A stretch of 14,260 nt of DNA from NCBI GenBank assembly GCA_020860025.1, contig JAJBVC010000075.1, positions 1-14,260 of the forward strand, written 5' to 3'. This document shows positions 1 through 6,084 of this stretch, in pieces (the first letter of the stretch is position 1; every line of letters starts with the position of its first letter). Below the pieces are notes generated by a model, which was not told the DNA's origin, did not search any database, and was given only the letters and a program-made list of their open reading frames with translations. The DNA is from Clostridiales bacterium. Its GTDB lineage: Bacteria > Bacillota > Clostridia > Oscillospirales > Acutalibacteraceae. A program made the position numbers and the translations under genes.

Positions 1-12
1 TTCTTTATCTGT

Positions 13-1575
13 TTAATCAATTACTTTTCTCAAAATGAATTTTGTTTTTTCAAGCGGGAACGGAACTCCGATACGTGCATAATGTCCGACAGAGACGACT
101 GTGCCCTGCATTTCATTTTCATCTTCTCCGACAGGAACGACTACAGTATCGCCTATTTTAATACTTGAATCGTCTGTTCTGAATGAATACGGTCGTTCTG
201 AAAACGGCAATTTTACTCCGCAATAGATGTATATATTTTTATCGTTTTTTATTTCTTGAGCCTTTGCTTTTTTAAGTTCTTTTTCGAGTTTTGCATTTTG
301 TATTTCTTCTATTTTGGTTGAAAGATTCTTTTCCCAAGCTTTAATTTCATCTGTATTCATTATGTCGGGAGAGCTTTTTGCAATAGGCAGAAGCTGTTCA
401 AAAGCGTACTGTAAAACTTCAAGTTCATTATATGCGATTGTTATAATTCCTCTAAACAGTTCGTTTAGAACTTGCAAATCGCCGTCGGCTTTTACAAGTG
501 CGTCCTCAAACAGCGCTTTTGCAATGTCTGTCATATCAAATTTGACCGCTTGGGCAATAACATACGGTAGCGAATGCGACACCTCTTTAGCCTCTCTTAT
601 AACTCTTTTTCTGAAGCTCGGATTATCGCTCATATATTTTATAAGTTCAAAAATAAAATTTTCAGGAAAATAGTTATTAAGGTTAATAGGCATACTTGTA
701 AGGTCTCCCCTTGATTGCGGTTCGTACTCGGCATAATCAAGAAATTCATCTATACACCAAGACCACACTTTTATGCAAAGAGGGACATCCTTTTTTGCGA
801 TAGCGACAAGAACTTCTATAAATTCGGTTTCTCGTCTTTCATCCTCCTGCGGCAGTGATACAGGCAGGCTGAAATTATCCGTAATCGCCTGAGCGTAAAG
901 GAATTTTCCTTTACACGTTAAATATCTTGCCGCAACAATTTTATCCGCATTTTCTAAAATAAATTCACATCTGTTTTTCGTTTTCAACTGATTATCATCG
1001 TAGTTGTCGCCATATAAAATAACTATCTTTGCACGAGTTACGTCCGCATCATATTGACGCTTGTTTGGATAATTATCCTCAAGTCTGTTCTTTTTACCGC
1101 CTGTCGTTTCTTTTGTATTGCTTAATTCGTCATCATCTTCCGGCTCATCATCGGTTAAAGCGTCTTCATCAGCGTTATTACAAGTATCTTCCAAAGCAAG
1201 TTTTGCGTCTTCAAGCGCCGCCTCATATTCTTCCTCGGTTTCATAATCTTCGGGAAAAATATCATACTCAGTGCCGTCCTCGCAGAGTAATTTCCAGTCA
1301 TCGTTATTATCAGAATCAAAAGCGCTTTTTAATTCAAACGGGTCATCAAGTGAAAAGAGATCGTCTTCACTTTCATCTTCAAGATCATCAAAACCATCAA
1401 TGAAAATATCATCTTCGTCAAAATCGTCATCATTTTCATTACAGACAGAACTGTTGTTTTTCTCTTTCATATATTCCGAAAACATTGTATAAGCAAGGTA
1501 TTCTTCATCAAGGCTTGTTTTTCCGTCGCCGTCAAAGTCAAACATTCCGTCAAGAAAATCATCTAAAATTCCCAT
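13..1575 (-). CDS. Acidic EF-hand protein of unknown function (520 aa)
   Basis: I do not recognise a named family for the whole protein. Residues 13-24 (DFDGDGKTSLDE) form a canonical 12-residue EF-hand loop with Asp at 1, 3 and 5, Gly at 6 and Glu at 12. Residues about 47-170 are extremely rich in Asp and Glu, probably disordered. Residues about 180-410 look helical and could be a repeat-type scaffold. A charged, probably coiled-coil stretch lies at about 415-445. The C-terminal 74 residues (from about 447) are beta-rich with IGDTVVVPVG then GTVVSVG, resembling the small barrel seen in PriA-type DNA-binding domains; that resemblance is from memory. No signal peptide or membrane segment is seen, so it should be cytoplasmic. 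AAGGAGGAAG sits just before the ATG and fixes the start. It is a single gene divergent from the small protein at 1774. Calcium binding is inferred, not shown. Confidence 0.85.
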   Translation of the reverse strand: MGILDDFLDGMFDFDGDGKTSLDEEYLAYTMFSEYMKEKNNSSVCNENDDDFDEDDIFIDGFDDLEDESEDDLFSLDDPFELKSAFDSDNNDDWKLLCEDGTEYDIFPEDYETEEEYEAALEDAKLALEDTCNNADEDALTDDEPEDDDELSNTKETTGGKKNRLEDNYPNKRQYDADVTRAKIVILYGDNYDDNQLKTKNRCEFILENADKIVAARYLTCKGKFLYAQAITDNFSLPVSLPQEDERRETEFIEVLVAIAKKDVPLCIKVWSWCIDEFLDYAEYEPQSRGDLTSMPINLNNYFPENFIFELIKYMSDNPSFRKRVIREAKEVSHSLPYVIAQAVKFDMTDIAKALFEDALVKADGDLQVLNELFRGIITIAYNELEVLQYAFEQLLPIAKSSPDIMNTDEIKAWEKNLSTKIEEIQNAKLEKELKKAKAQEIKNDKNIYIYCGVKLPFSERPYSFRTDDSSIKIGDTVVVPVGEDENEMQGTVVSVGHYARIGVPFPLEKTKFILRKVID

Positions 1576-1587
1576 TTCTTCCTCCTT

Positions 1588-1627
1588 AACAGTCAGTGTC
1601 TATAGTAAACAGTCAGTGCCTATAGTA
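1588..1627. repeat. Two tandem 20-bp direct repeats in the leader of the EF-hand gene
   Basis: Units 1588-1607 and 1608-1627 have the form AACAGTCAGTG(T/C)CTATAGTA and differ at one base. They abut each other exactly, and lie between the -10 box and the ribosome binding site of the 520-residue gene. They could be a duplicated protein-binding site or a recent slippage duplication. Confidence 0.85.
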
Positions 1628-1656
1628 ATTTTACACTCTTTTGGCTATAACGTCAA
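1628..1656 (-). promoter_or_regulatory. Sigma-A-type promoter of the EF-hand gene
   Basis: On the minus strand the -35 box TTGACG (1651-1656) and -10 box TAAAAT (1628-1633) are separated by exactly 17 bp. The predicted start is near 1621, giving a leader of about 45 nt that contains the tandem repeats. Confidence 0.6.
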
Positions 1657-1773
1657 TTAAATTAAATTTAACAGGGAGTATTTTGGGACTGATAAAAAAT
1701 TTTTTTCTGAATAATGCATAAAAATGTAATAAAAACTCAGCCTTTGCAAATGATACTTTCAGAGGTGGTCATT

Positions 1774-2001
1774 ATGGATAAAAATGAAAACAAAAATAAA
1801 AACAAAAAAGAAAATAAAAAAGAAATCAAAAAGAAAAATATTGCGGACAAGGATAAACAAAAATTTGTTGATTTAACGTCATATATAAGTCCCGACATTG
1901 TTAAAGCTGATGTTAACGGCAGTTATACAGGCGTGCCGAAAGAGGCTTATTACGGCGAGAATCTATATGAAGAGCCTGTCCAAGACGCTGACGATTTGTA
2001 A
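1774..2001 (+). CDS. Small Lys/Asn-rich protein with acidic tail (75 aa)
   Basis: The N-terminal third is almost entirely Lys, Asn and Glu (starting MDKNENKNKN), so it is strongly basic and probably disordered. The C-terminal half is normal in composition and contains NGSYTGVP and ends in an acidic PVQDADDL tail. I have an impression that similar tails occur on short hypothetical proteins of Clostridia, but cannot verify it. An in-frame upstream ATG at 1714 exists, but the ATG at 1774 is preceded by AGAGGTGG at a usable distance, so I take 1774. No membrane segment or known domain is visible. A hairpin at 2020-2041 ends the transcript before the CorA gene. The function is unknown. Confidence 0.6.
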   Translation: MDKNENKNKNKKENKKEIKKKNIADKDKQKFVDLTSYISPDIVKADVNGSYTGVPKEAYYGENLYEEPVQDADDL

Positions 2002-2018
2002 TTATATATTTATTGACA

Positions 2019-2051
2019 GCCACCGGTATATCAGCCGGTGGTTCGGTTTTT
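2019..2051 (+). terminator. Stem-loop terminator after the small basic protein
   Basis: CCACCGG (2020-2026) and CCGGTGG (2035-2041) form a 7-bp GC-rich stem with an 8-nt loop. A modest T-rich tail (TTCGGTTTTT) follows. The tail is imperfect, so termination may be partial and allow read-through into the transporter gene. Confidence 0.5.
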
Positions 2052-2094
2052 CGCAAACCTTTGACATTAAGTTTACCGATACAAGGAAGGAAAA

Positions 2095-3030
2095 ATGTTC
2101 TACCAATTTGAAGATGAAATTGTCAGCACCGATTTTGACAAGCTTAACGACAACGAGCTGACTCTCGGTTATATAAATACCGACGAGCTTGCTAAAATAT
2201 ACAACAAGCTTCATTTTTCACTTCAATCGGTTGAGAAGTGCAAAGAAAAAGAAAACGCAGCGACATCAACAGTTGATATTCAGGATGATTACTGTTTTGC
2301 AAAAATTGTATTAACTGTTGCCGAAAATTTGCAGGCAAAGGAAAATTCCGTCGCTTTATACATTAAAAAAAATCTGCTTTTGATTGTAAACATAAAGGAA
2401 CAAAGGGCAATAAACCGTGATTATTTTCTTAAAATGCTCTCCAAATGCGGCAGCGAAAATATGAGTATAGAAAAAATGGTTGCACTATTTTTAGACGGAA
2501 TGATTGAAAACGATAATAAATTACTCAGTGATGCGCAGTTTAATATAAATAGACTTGAGGAAGCCGTAATTAACAATACATCAGACAAAGATTTTAATTC
2601 ACACCTGCTTAATATGAAGCGTGAACTGCTTACTTTACGTGCGTTTTATGAACAGCTTATTGATTTGAGCGAAGCTCTTTATGAAAACAGTAACGAGCTT
2701 TTTGATGAGAAAAATCTGCAATGCTTTAAAATTTTCACAGACAAAGCAATCAGAATTAAGGATAATGTTGACCTGCTTCGTGAAAGCACAGTTCACCTTT
2801 GGGACGCATACCAAGCCTGCCTTAATATGCGTCTTAATCAAACAATGAAAATTTTTACTCTTATGACAACAATATTTTTTCCTCTGACTGTTATTGTCGG
2901 ATGGTACGGAATGAATTTTCAGTATATGCCCGAGCTTCACTGGAAATACGGTTATCTTTTTGTTATCGTGCTTAGCGTTGCGGTTGTGGCTGTACTTTTC
3001 TTTTGGTTCAAAGCAAAAAAATGGATATAG
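2095..3030 (+). CDS. corA: CorA-family magnesium/divalent cation transporter (311 aa)
   Basis: CorA proteins are pentameric inner-membrane channels for Mg2+ (sometimes Co2+ or Ni2+). The family signature YGMNF is at residues 271-275, at the end of the first predicted membrane helix (about 253-271). A second helix follows (about 287-306) and the protein ends in a short basic tail (KAKKWI), as in the family. Residues 1-250 form the soluble cytoplasmic funnel domain, largely long helices. The 311-residue length is typical. ACAAGGAAGG sits just before the ATG at 2095. There is no Mg2+-sensing leader that I can recognise in the 90 bp upstream, only the terminator of the preceding gene. Family assignment is firm; the exact ion is not shown. 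Confidence 0.92.
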   Translation: MFYQFEDEIVSTDFDKLNDNELTLGYINTDELAKIYNKLHFSLQSVEKCKEKENAATSTVDIQDDYCFAKIVLTVAENLQAKENSVALYIKKNLLLIVNIKEQRAINRDYFLKMLSKCGSENMSIEKMVALFLDGMIENDNKLLSDAQFNINRLEEAVINNTSDKDFNSHLLNMKRELLTLRAFYEQLIDLSEALYENSNELFDEKNLQCFKIFTDKAIRIKDNVDLLRESTVHLWDAYQACLNMRLNQTMKIFTLMTTIFFPLTVIVGWYGMNFQYMPELHWKYGYLFVIVLSVAVVAVLFFWFKAKKWI

Positions 3031-3098
3031 TTTTTTATGTGCTTTAACGTCAGGCTATAGATTAAGATTGCATTTTAACAATTATTTGAAATAAACCT

Positions 3099-3130
3099 AA
3101 AAACGGACAATTCATAAACGAACTGTCCGC
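3099..3130 (-). terminator. Intrinsic terminator at the end of the minus-strand SDR transcript
   Basis: Read on the minus strand, a 10-bp stem with one G-U pair (3120-3129 against 3104-3113) and a 6-nt loop is followed directly by TTTTT (3099-3103). It lies just past the stop of the decayed reading frame at 3131 and about 190 bp past the SDR stop, so it probably ends the SDR transcript. Confidence 0.7.
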
Positions 3131-3292
3131 TCAGTCTGTCGATAAAGCAATCATAACCACATCGTCAAAACACATTTCACATTCAAACAAATTGCTGACA
3201 CAATTCATAACGAATACTTCATATATTTCTCTTTTTTCCGCAAAGTCAAAGCCTTTACATAGCTCACGATTTCCGCAGGTATTTTTCCGCTT
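3131..3292 (-). pseudogene. Decayed reading frame, C-terminal remnant
   Basis: A minus-strand frame of 53 codons without a usable start ends in a protein-like sequence (for example KREIYEVFVMN and FDDVVMIALSTD, then stop). The adjacent frame just upstream also reads like protein (KIPAEIVSYVK). Joining the two with one frameshift near 3240 would give a plausible C-terminal domain. I do not recognise the family. The stop is followed at once by a terminator, which suits a real gene end. The last 28 bases resemble the ends of the inverted-repeat element at 11798-12028, so part of this could instead be mobile-element debris. Either reading is inference. Confidence 0.3.
3133..3160 (+). repeat. Solitary copy of the inverted-repeat end sequence
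   Basis: AGTCTGTCGATAAAGCAATC and the next bases match the left end of the element at 11798 at 23 of 28 positions. No partner repeat is visible within the surrounding few hundred bases. It overlaps the end of the decayed frame at 3131-3292 and abuts the terminator at 3099-3130. Confidence 0.45.
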
Positions 3293-3322
3293 TCAGCTTT
3301 TTTGCAATCTATATTTTTATTT

Positions 3323-4225
3323 TTAAGATCCGACAATAGTACCGCCGTTCGGATGAAGCACCTGACCTGTCATATAGCTTGAATCATCAGACGCTAAAAA
3401 CAAATAACAAGGTGCAACTTCGCACGGCTGACCGGCACGCATCATAGGCACTTTTGACGTTTTTGAACCGAATGTACGTACATCCTCGGCGGAGTATGAC
3501 GAGGGAATCAAGGGAGTCCATATCGGGCCCGGTGCGACTGCGTTTACTCTTATACCCTTGCTCACAAGCGACTGCGAAAGTGAACGTGTCAGGGCTGCAA
3601 TCGCCCCTTTTGTTGCGCTGTAGTCAATCAATTCCTTATTGCCTTGGTATGCTGTTACCGATGTAGTGTTTATTATACTTGAACCGTTTTTCAAATACGG
3701 TAGCGCCGCCTTTATCAGATAGAAAAATGAAAAAACATTGTTATGAAAGACGTACGAAAGCTGTTCGTTTGAAATATCGAGAATACTTTGACGTATAAAT
3801 TGAACTGCGTGATTATTTATCAAAATATCAAGCCTGCCGAAAGAGTTAACCGTTTCATTTACACATTTTTTTGCAAATTCGGGGTCATTTAAATCACCCC
3901 TGAGCAAAAGACATTTTCCGCCAAGTTCTTTAATATTATTTGCCGTTTCCTTCGCATCTGTATCCTCGTCATAATAAACAATCGCAACATCGGCGCCCTC
4001 TTGAACAAAGCTGTAAGCAACCGCACGGCCTATACCGCTGTCGCCTCCCGTTATCAGTGCAGCCTTGCCGTCAAGCTTTTTGCTGCTGTTTTCACAGCGT
4101 TTTGACATCGGCTTCGGATTCATTAAATATTCCATACCCGGCTGCCTGTTTTGATGTTGCGGTAAAAAGGACAAAGGAAAATTGCCGCAGCAGTCCGCTT
4201 TGATTGATTTGTCTTTATATTCCAT
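3323..4225 (-). CDS. Short-chain dehydrogenase/reductase (YghA/YdaD-like, 300 aa)
   Basis: This is an NAD(P)-dependent oxidoreductase of the classical SDR fold. The cofactor motif TGGDSGIG is at residues 59-66, NNHA at 137-140 (usually NNAG or NNAA), the catalytic Ser at 189, and YSATK with Tyr202 and Lys206. The extended N-terminus, with PQHQNRQPG and a following MNPKP segment, is typical of the roughly 290-300-residue subgroup that includes YghA and YdaD, often annotated as general stress or glucose-dehydrogenase-like. The substrate is not predictable. A TTG codon lies at 4228, but AAGGAGG at 4233-4239 is spaced 7 nt from the ATG at 4225, so I use the ATG. Upstream are a perfect inverted repeat across the promoter and a cre-like operator, which suggest control by carbon source. 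Confidence 0.9.
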   Translation of the reverse strand: MEYKDKSIKADCCGNFPLSFLPQHQNRQPGMEYLMNPKPMSKRCENSSKKLDGKAALITGGDSGIGRAVAYSFVQEGADVAIVYYDEDTDAKETANNIKELGGKCLLLRGDLNDPEFAKKCVNETVNSFGRLDILINNHAVQFIRQSILDISNEQLSYVFHNNVFSFFYLIKAALPYLKNGSSIINTTSVTAYQGNKELIDYSATKGAIAALTRSLSQSLVSKGIRVNAVAPGPIWTPLIPSSYSAEDVRTFGSKTSKVPMMRAGQPCEVAPCYLFLASDDSSYMTGQVLHPNGGTIVGS

Positions 4226-4233
4226 CAAAAAAC

Positions 4234-4268
4234 CTCCTTATTTATATGCTATGATATTAAATAAGGAG
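4234..4268. promoter_or_regulatory. Perfect 11-bp inverted repeat spanning SDR promoter and ribosome binding site
   Basis: CTCCTTATTTA (4234-4244) and its exact complement TAAATAAGGAG (4258-4268) are separated by 13 bp. One arm overlaps the proposed -10 region and the other contains most of the Shine-Dalgarno AAGGAGG. It can act as a dimeric repressor operator or, if transcription starts further upstream, as an RNA hairpin that hides the ribosome binding site. Confidence 0.6.
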
Positions 4269-4283
4269 TGTGAATTTTGTAAA
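4254..4283 (-). promoter_or_regulatory. Probable promoter of the SDR gene
   Basis: Minus-strand TTTACA (4278-4283) and TAATAT (4254-4259) are 18 bp apart, with a predicted start near 4247. The distal arm of the inverted repeat lies in the spacer and touches the -10 box. Confidence 0.45.
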
Positions 4284-4303
4284 TGATTTTGCCTCTTTTT
4301 TTC

Positions 4304-4317
4304 TGAAAACGTTTTCA
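4304..4317. promoter_or_regulatory. cre-like operator (CcpA/LacI-family site)
   Basis: TGAAAACGTTTTCA is a perfect 14-bp palindrome that matches the catabolite-responsive element consensus TGWAANCGNTNWCA at every position. It is centred about 63 bp upstream of the predicted SDR start, a position where CcpA commonly activates rather than represses. The regulator itself is not in the window. Confidence 0.6.
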
Positions 4318-4420
4318 CTTCTTTAGACGAATAAAAACGTCAAAAGGTTCACTTAAATGAAATTTAAATGTAAAAATAACAAAAAAGAGAAATATATATT
4401 TACACCTACGCCGTGAATAT

Positions 4421-4762
4421 TCAATAACGGCGGATTAAAATACCTTTCATATATTCTGTTTCATTGTGAGTTTGATATATGATTTGCTTTTCTTCTTCGG
4501 TGCAGCCGATTAAGATTTTAATTTCGGAATCCTTTTTCATTAAATCCACAATACATATGACTGCGTCTATCTTTTTTTCATCGGTTCCGACCCAAACGTC
4601 AATTCCGTCACCATCCATAGACGCCGTATCTTTCAAATAACCGTAATCGACTTTATATATAAAATCAGGAAATCGAGGATGAGCGCTTCCCTTTGGTCTG
4701 TCAATTACTATTTCGGATTGTTTAACCAGCTCGTCTAAAGCGTTCCAAAATTCATCATTCAT
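4421..4762 (-). CDS. Miniature inorganic pyrophosphatase-like protein (113 aa)
   Basis: The sequence carries family I soluble pyrophosphatase features. FIYKVDYGYL (residues 34-43) precedes DGDGIDVWVG (50-59), which keeps the three Asp spacing (50, 52, 55) of the metal-binding DxDPxDV signature. Family I enzymes hydrolyse PPi to two phosphates with Mg2+ and are usually 160-175 residues, so this protein is about a third shorter. It lacks a clear C-terminal Lys/Tyr phosphate-binding segment, so PPase activity is uncertain. ATG 4762 is preceded by GTGAGGTTAAG, a moderate ribosome binding site. It is a single minus-strand gene with its own promoter at 4804-4832. Short proteins of this kind are, from memory, common in Clostridia. 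Confidence 0.75.
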   Translation of the reverse strand: MNDEFWNALDELVKQSEIVIDRPKGSAHPRFPDFIYKVDYGYLKDTASMDGDGIDVWVGTDEKKIDAVICIVDLMKKDSEIKILIGCTEEEKQIIYQTHNETEYMKGILIRRY

Positions 4763-4803
4763 AATCTTAACCTCACTTTTATCGTATTTTAGCTTGCAAG
4801 TTT

Positions 4804-4832
4804 ACTTTATCATATATAATCATAAGTATCAA
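4804..4832 (-). promoter_or_regulatory. Promoter of the pyrophosphatase-like gene
   Basis: Minus-strand TTGATA (4827-4832) and TAAAGT (4804-4809) are separated by 17 bp, giving a start near 4797 and a leader of about 35 nt. It lies just beyond the tRNA terminator. Confidence 0.5.
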
Positions 4833-4844
4833 TATTTTTAAATG

Positions 4845-4875
4845 AAAAACAGACACCCAATCGGATGTCTGTTTT
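4845..4875 (-). terminator. Intrinsic terminator of tRNA-Gln
   Basis: AAAACAGACA (4846-4855) pairs perfectly with TGTCTGTTTT (4866-4875), extended by two more G-C pairs after a mismatch, with a 4-nt loop. On the minus strand the stem ends in a run of T. It starts 2 bp after the tRNA CCA end. Confidence 0.85.
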
Positions 4876-4876
4876 G

Positions 4877-4950
4877 TGGCAGAGGTATAAGGATTCGAAC
4901 CTTAAATGACGGAGTCAGAGTCCGGAGTGTTACCGTTACACTATACCTCT
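4877..4950 (-). tRNA. tRNA-Gln (anticodon CUG), CCA encoded
   Basis: The minus strand folds as a standard cloverleaf: acceptor AGAGGTA pairs with TACCTCT; D-arm GTGT/ACAC; anticodon loop CTCTGAC giving anticodon CTG (codon CAG, Gln); variable loop CATT; T-arm TAAGG/CCTTA around TTCGAAT; discriminator G and encoded CCA at 4877-4879. Pair 27-43 at the top of the anticodon stem is a C-U mismatch, while the other four pairs are Watson-Crick. It is a single tRNA, not part of a cluster, with its own promoter and terminator. Confidence 0.93.
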
Positions 4951-4993
4951 ATACTGTTTATGATGCTGAGGAATCACTCCTCAACACCAAGAA

Positions 4994-5022
4994 ATTATAT
5001 CATAAAGAAATATGGATTGCAA
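4994..5022 (-). promoter_or_regulatory. Promoter of tRNA-Gln
   Basis: Minus-strand TTGCAA (5017-5022) and a perfect TATAAT (4994-4999) are 17 bp apart, with an upstream TG (extended -10). The precursor would start near 4987. Its 5' leader contains a small hairpin (TGAGGA 4967-4972 with TCCTCA 4978-4983). Confidence 0.75.
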
Positions 5023-5056
5023 GTGTTAATTTAATATTTTTTATTTATGTTGATTT

Positions 5057-5647
5057 TTAGGTATTTTTAAGCTGTTCTACAGAAAAATCATATTTAACAT
5101 TTGCCTCAACATAATCAATCAAACTATCAAGCGAATCGCAATATCCGTAGAGGTATTTGCAGTTTTCATCAACAAAACCTTCTTTCACCGAATATTCAAT
5201 CATATTTTTCATTGCGTCATAGTAGCCGTTTATATTATAAATTGCAATAGTTTTATTGTGTCGGCAAAGCTGCTTGAGCGTCATAACCTCAAAAAGCTCC
5301 TCAAAAGTGCCGATTCCGCCTGGTACGACAATAAAAGCGTCTGCAAGTTCTTCCATTTTAGCCTTGCGTTCACGCATAGTTTCGGTAAAAAATAATTCGT
5401 CACATTCTTTATAAATGGCCTCAATATCCCCTTGTTTAAAAAATTCCGGAATTACACCTGTTATAGTTGCGCCGCCCGATTTAAACCCTCTTGCGGCAGC
5501 TCCCATAAGTCCGCTGCCTCCCGCACCGAATACAAGGCTGTGTCCTTTTTCGGCAAGTGTCTTTCCCATTTCCTCGACAGCTTTAATATAGCTGTTGTCT
5601 ATTTCATCGCTTGCAGCACCAAATACGCATATTTTCATAATTTTCAT
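5057..5647 (-). CDS. LOG-family protein, putative nucleotide 5'-monophosphate phosphoribohydrolase (196 aa)
   Basis: LOG proteins cleave the base-ribose bond of AMP or cytokinin riboside monophosphates in a Rossmann-like fold. The family motifs are present: GAGGSGLMG (41-49), MRERKAKM (91-98) and PGGIGTFEE (109-117), with the conserved Arg92, Lys95 and Glu116 region expected at the active site. The length of 196 residues is usual. In bacteria these proteins are often misnamed lysine decarboxylase. Two in-frame ATG codons are possible, at 5647 and three codons later at 5638. GGAAAGG lies only 2 nt from the first and 11 nt from the second, so the start is uncertain by three residues. It is a single minus-strand gene. 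Substrate and role here are unknown. Confidence 0.9.
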   Translation of the reverse strand: MKIMKICVFGAASDEIDNSYIKAVEEMGKTLAEKGHSLVFGAGGSGLMGAAARGFKSGGATITGVIPEFFKQGDIEAIYKECDELFFTETMRERKAKMEELADAFIVVPGGIGTFEELFEVMTLKQLCRHNKTIAIYNINGYYDAMKNMIEYSVKEGFVDENCKYLYGYCDSLDSLIDYVEANVKYDFSVEQLKNT

Positions 5648-5955
5648 AGCCTTTCCGATACAAATTGTTGATTTAAAATTAATTAATACGCCCTATCGCA
5701 GCCCGGGATAAGACGTTATGAAAATCAAGCCTTTTCAAAATTATTCACCGCAAATTTTGAGGGTGATATAATTTATCAGCATAGTTTATTACAGTAATTA
5801 TTTAAACGACATTATTTAATATATGAAATCATATTTATTTTGTCACTTTAAAATCAGAAATAATAATGAATATCAGATAAATAATTTTAACACAGTATGA
5901 ATTTTGTGTCAATTTCTTGTTTTTAGCAAAACCATATAGTATAATAAAAACAATT
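5648..5955. other. AT-rich intergenic stretch without a supported gene
   Basis: About 300 bp between two genes that diverge, the LOG gene and the lipoprotein gene. It contains a short GC-rich patch near 5690-5715, a plus-strand extended -10 (TGATATAAT, TATAAT at 5767-5772) with a weak -35 (TTCACC 5744-5749), and the lipoprotein promoter at its right end. The only plus-strand frame behind the first signal is a 25-codon AT-rich frame from about 5823. A small RNA is possible, but nothing here demonstrates one. Confidence 0.4.
5917..5945 (+). promoter_or_regulatory. Promoter upstream of the solute-binding lipoprotein
   Basis: TTGTTT (5917-5922) and a perfect TATAAT (5940-5945) are separated by 17 bp. 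The predicted start is near 5952, immediately before the tiny reading frames that precede the lipoprotein. Confidence 0.65.
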
Positions 5956-5975
5956 ATGAAAAAGACGGTGCTGAT

Positions 5976-6080
5976 TTGAAAATATATGCAATCAAAGATA
6001 TTTTATCAAAACGAGGCTGTGAATATTCAAAAAAAGAGTTTCCAAAAATAAATATAGAATTTAGTGTTGTGAGGAGGTAA
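5976..6080 (+). CDS. Possible 34-aa leader or remnant peptide
   Basis: A TTG-started frame encodes 34 residues beginning MKIYAIKDILSK and ending VVRR. Its last codons and stop contain the AGGAGG ribosome binding site of the lipoprotein, whose start is 4 bp further on. It is itself overlapped by a 7-codon frame at 5956-5979 (ATG start, TGA stop) whose stop shares bases with the TTG. The weak GGTG ribosome binding site makes translation uncertain. It may be a leader coupling translation to the lipoprotein, a truncated gene, or chance. Confidence 0.25.
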   Translation: MKIYAIKDILSKRGCEYSKKEFPKINIEFSVVRR

Positions 6081-6084
6081 ACAG

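Noticed and set aside
314..1492. Plus-strand open frames (for example 314-673, 1029-1403, 1271-1492) opposite the EF-hand gene
   Set aside because: They are antisense shadows with Ser- and His-rich low-complexity translations, no ribosome binding sites, and a well-supported minus-strand gene covering them.
4400..4440. Inverted repeat CGCCG/CGGCG around the stop of the pyrophosphatase-like gene, considered as a terminator
   Set aside because: The stem is 5 bp with a 14-nt loop, overlaps coding sequence and is not followed by a T-run.
5690..5715. Short GC-rich patch in an AT-rich intergenic region, considered as a riboswitch or terminator
   Set aside because: No stem longer than about 4 bp forms and no known riboswitch core is recognisable.
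5744..5772. Plus-strand extended -10 (TGATATAAT) upstream of the lipoprotein, considered as a small-RNA promoter
   Set aside because: The -35 is weak, and no terminator or structured RNA follows before the next promoter, so it is only mentioned in the intergenic entry.
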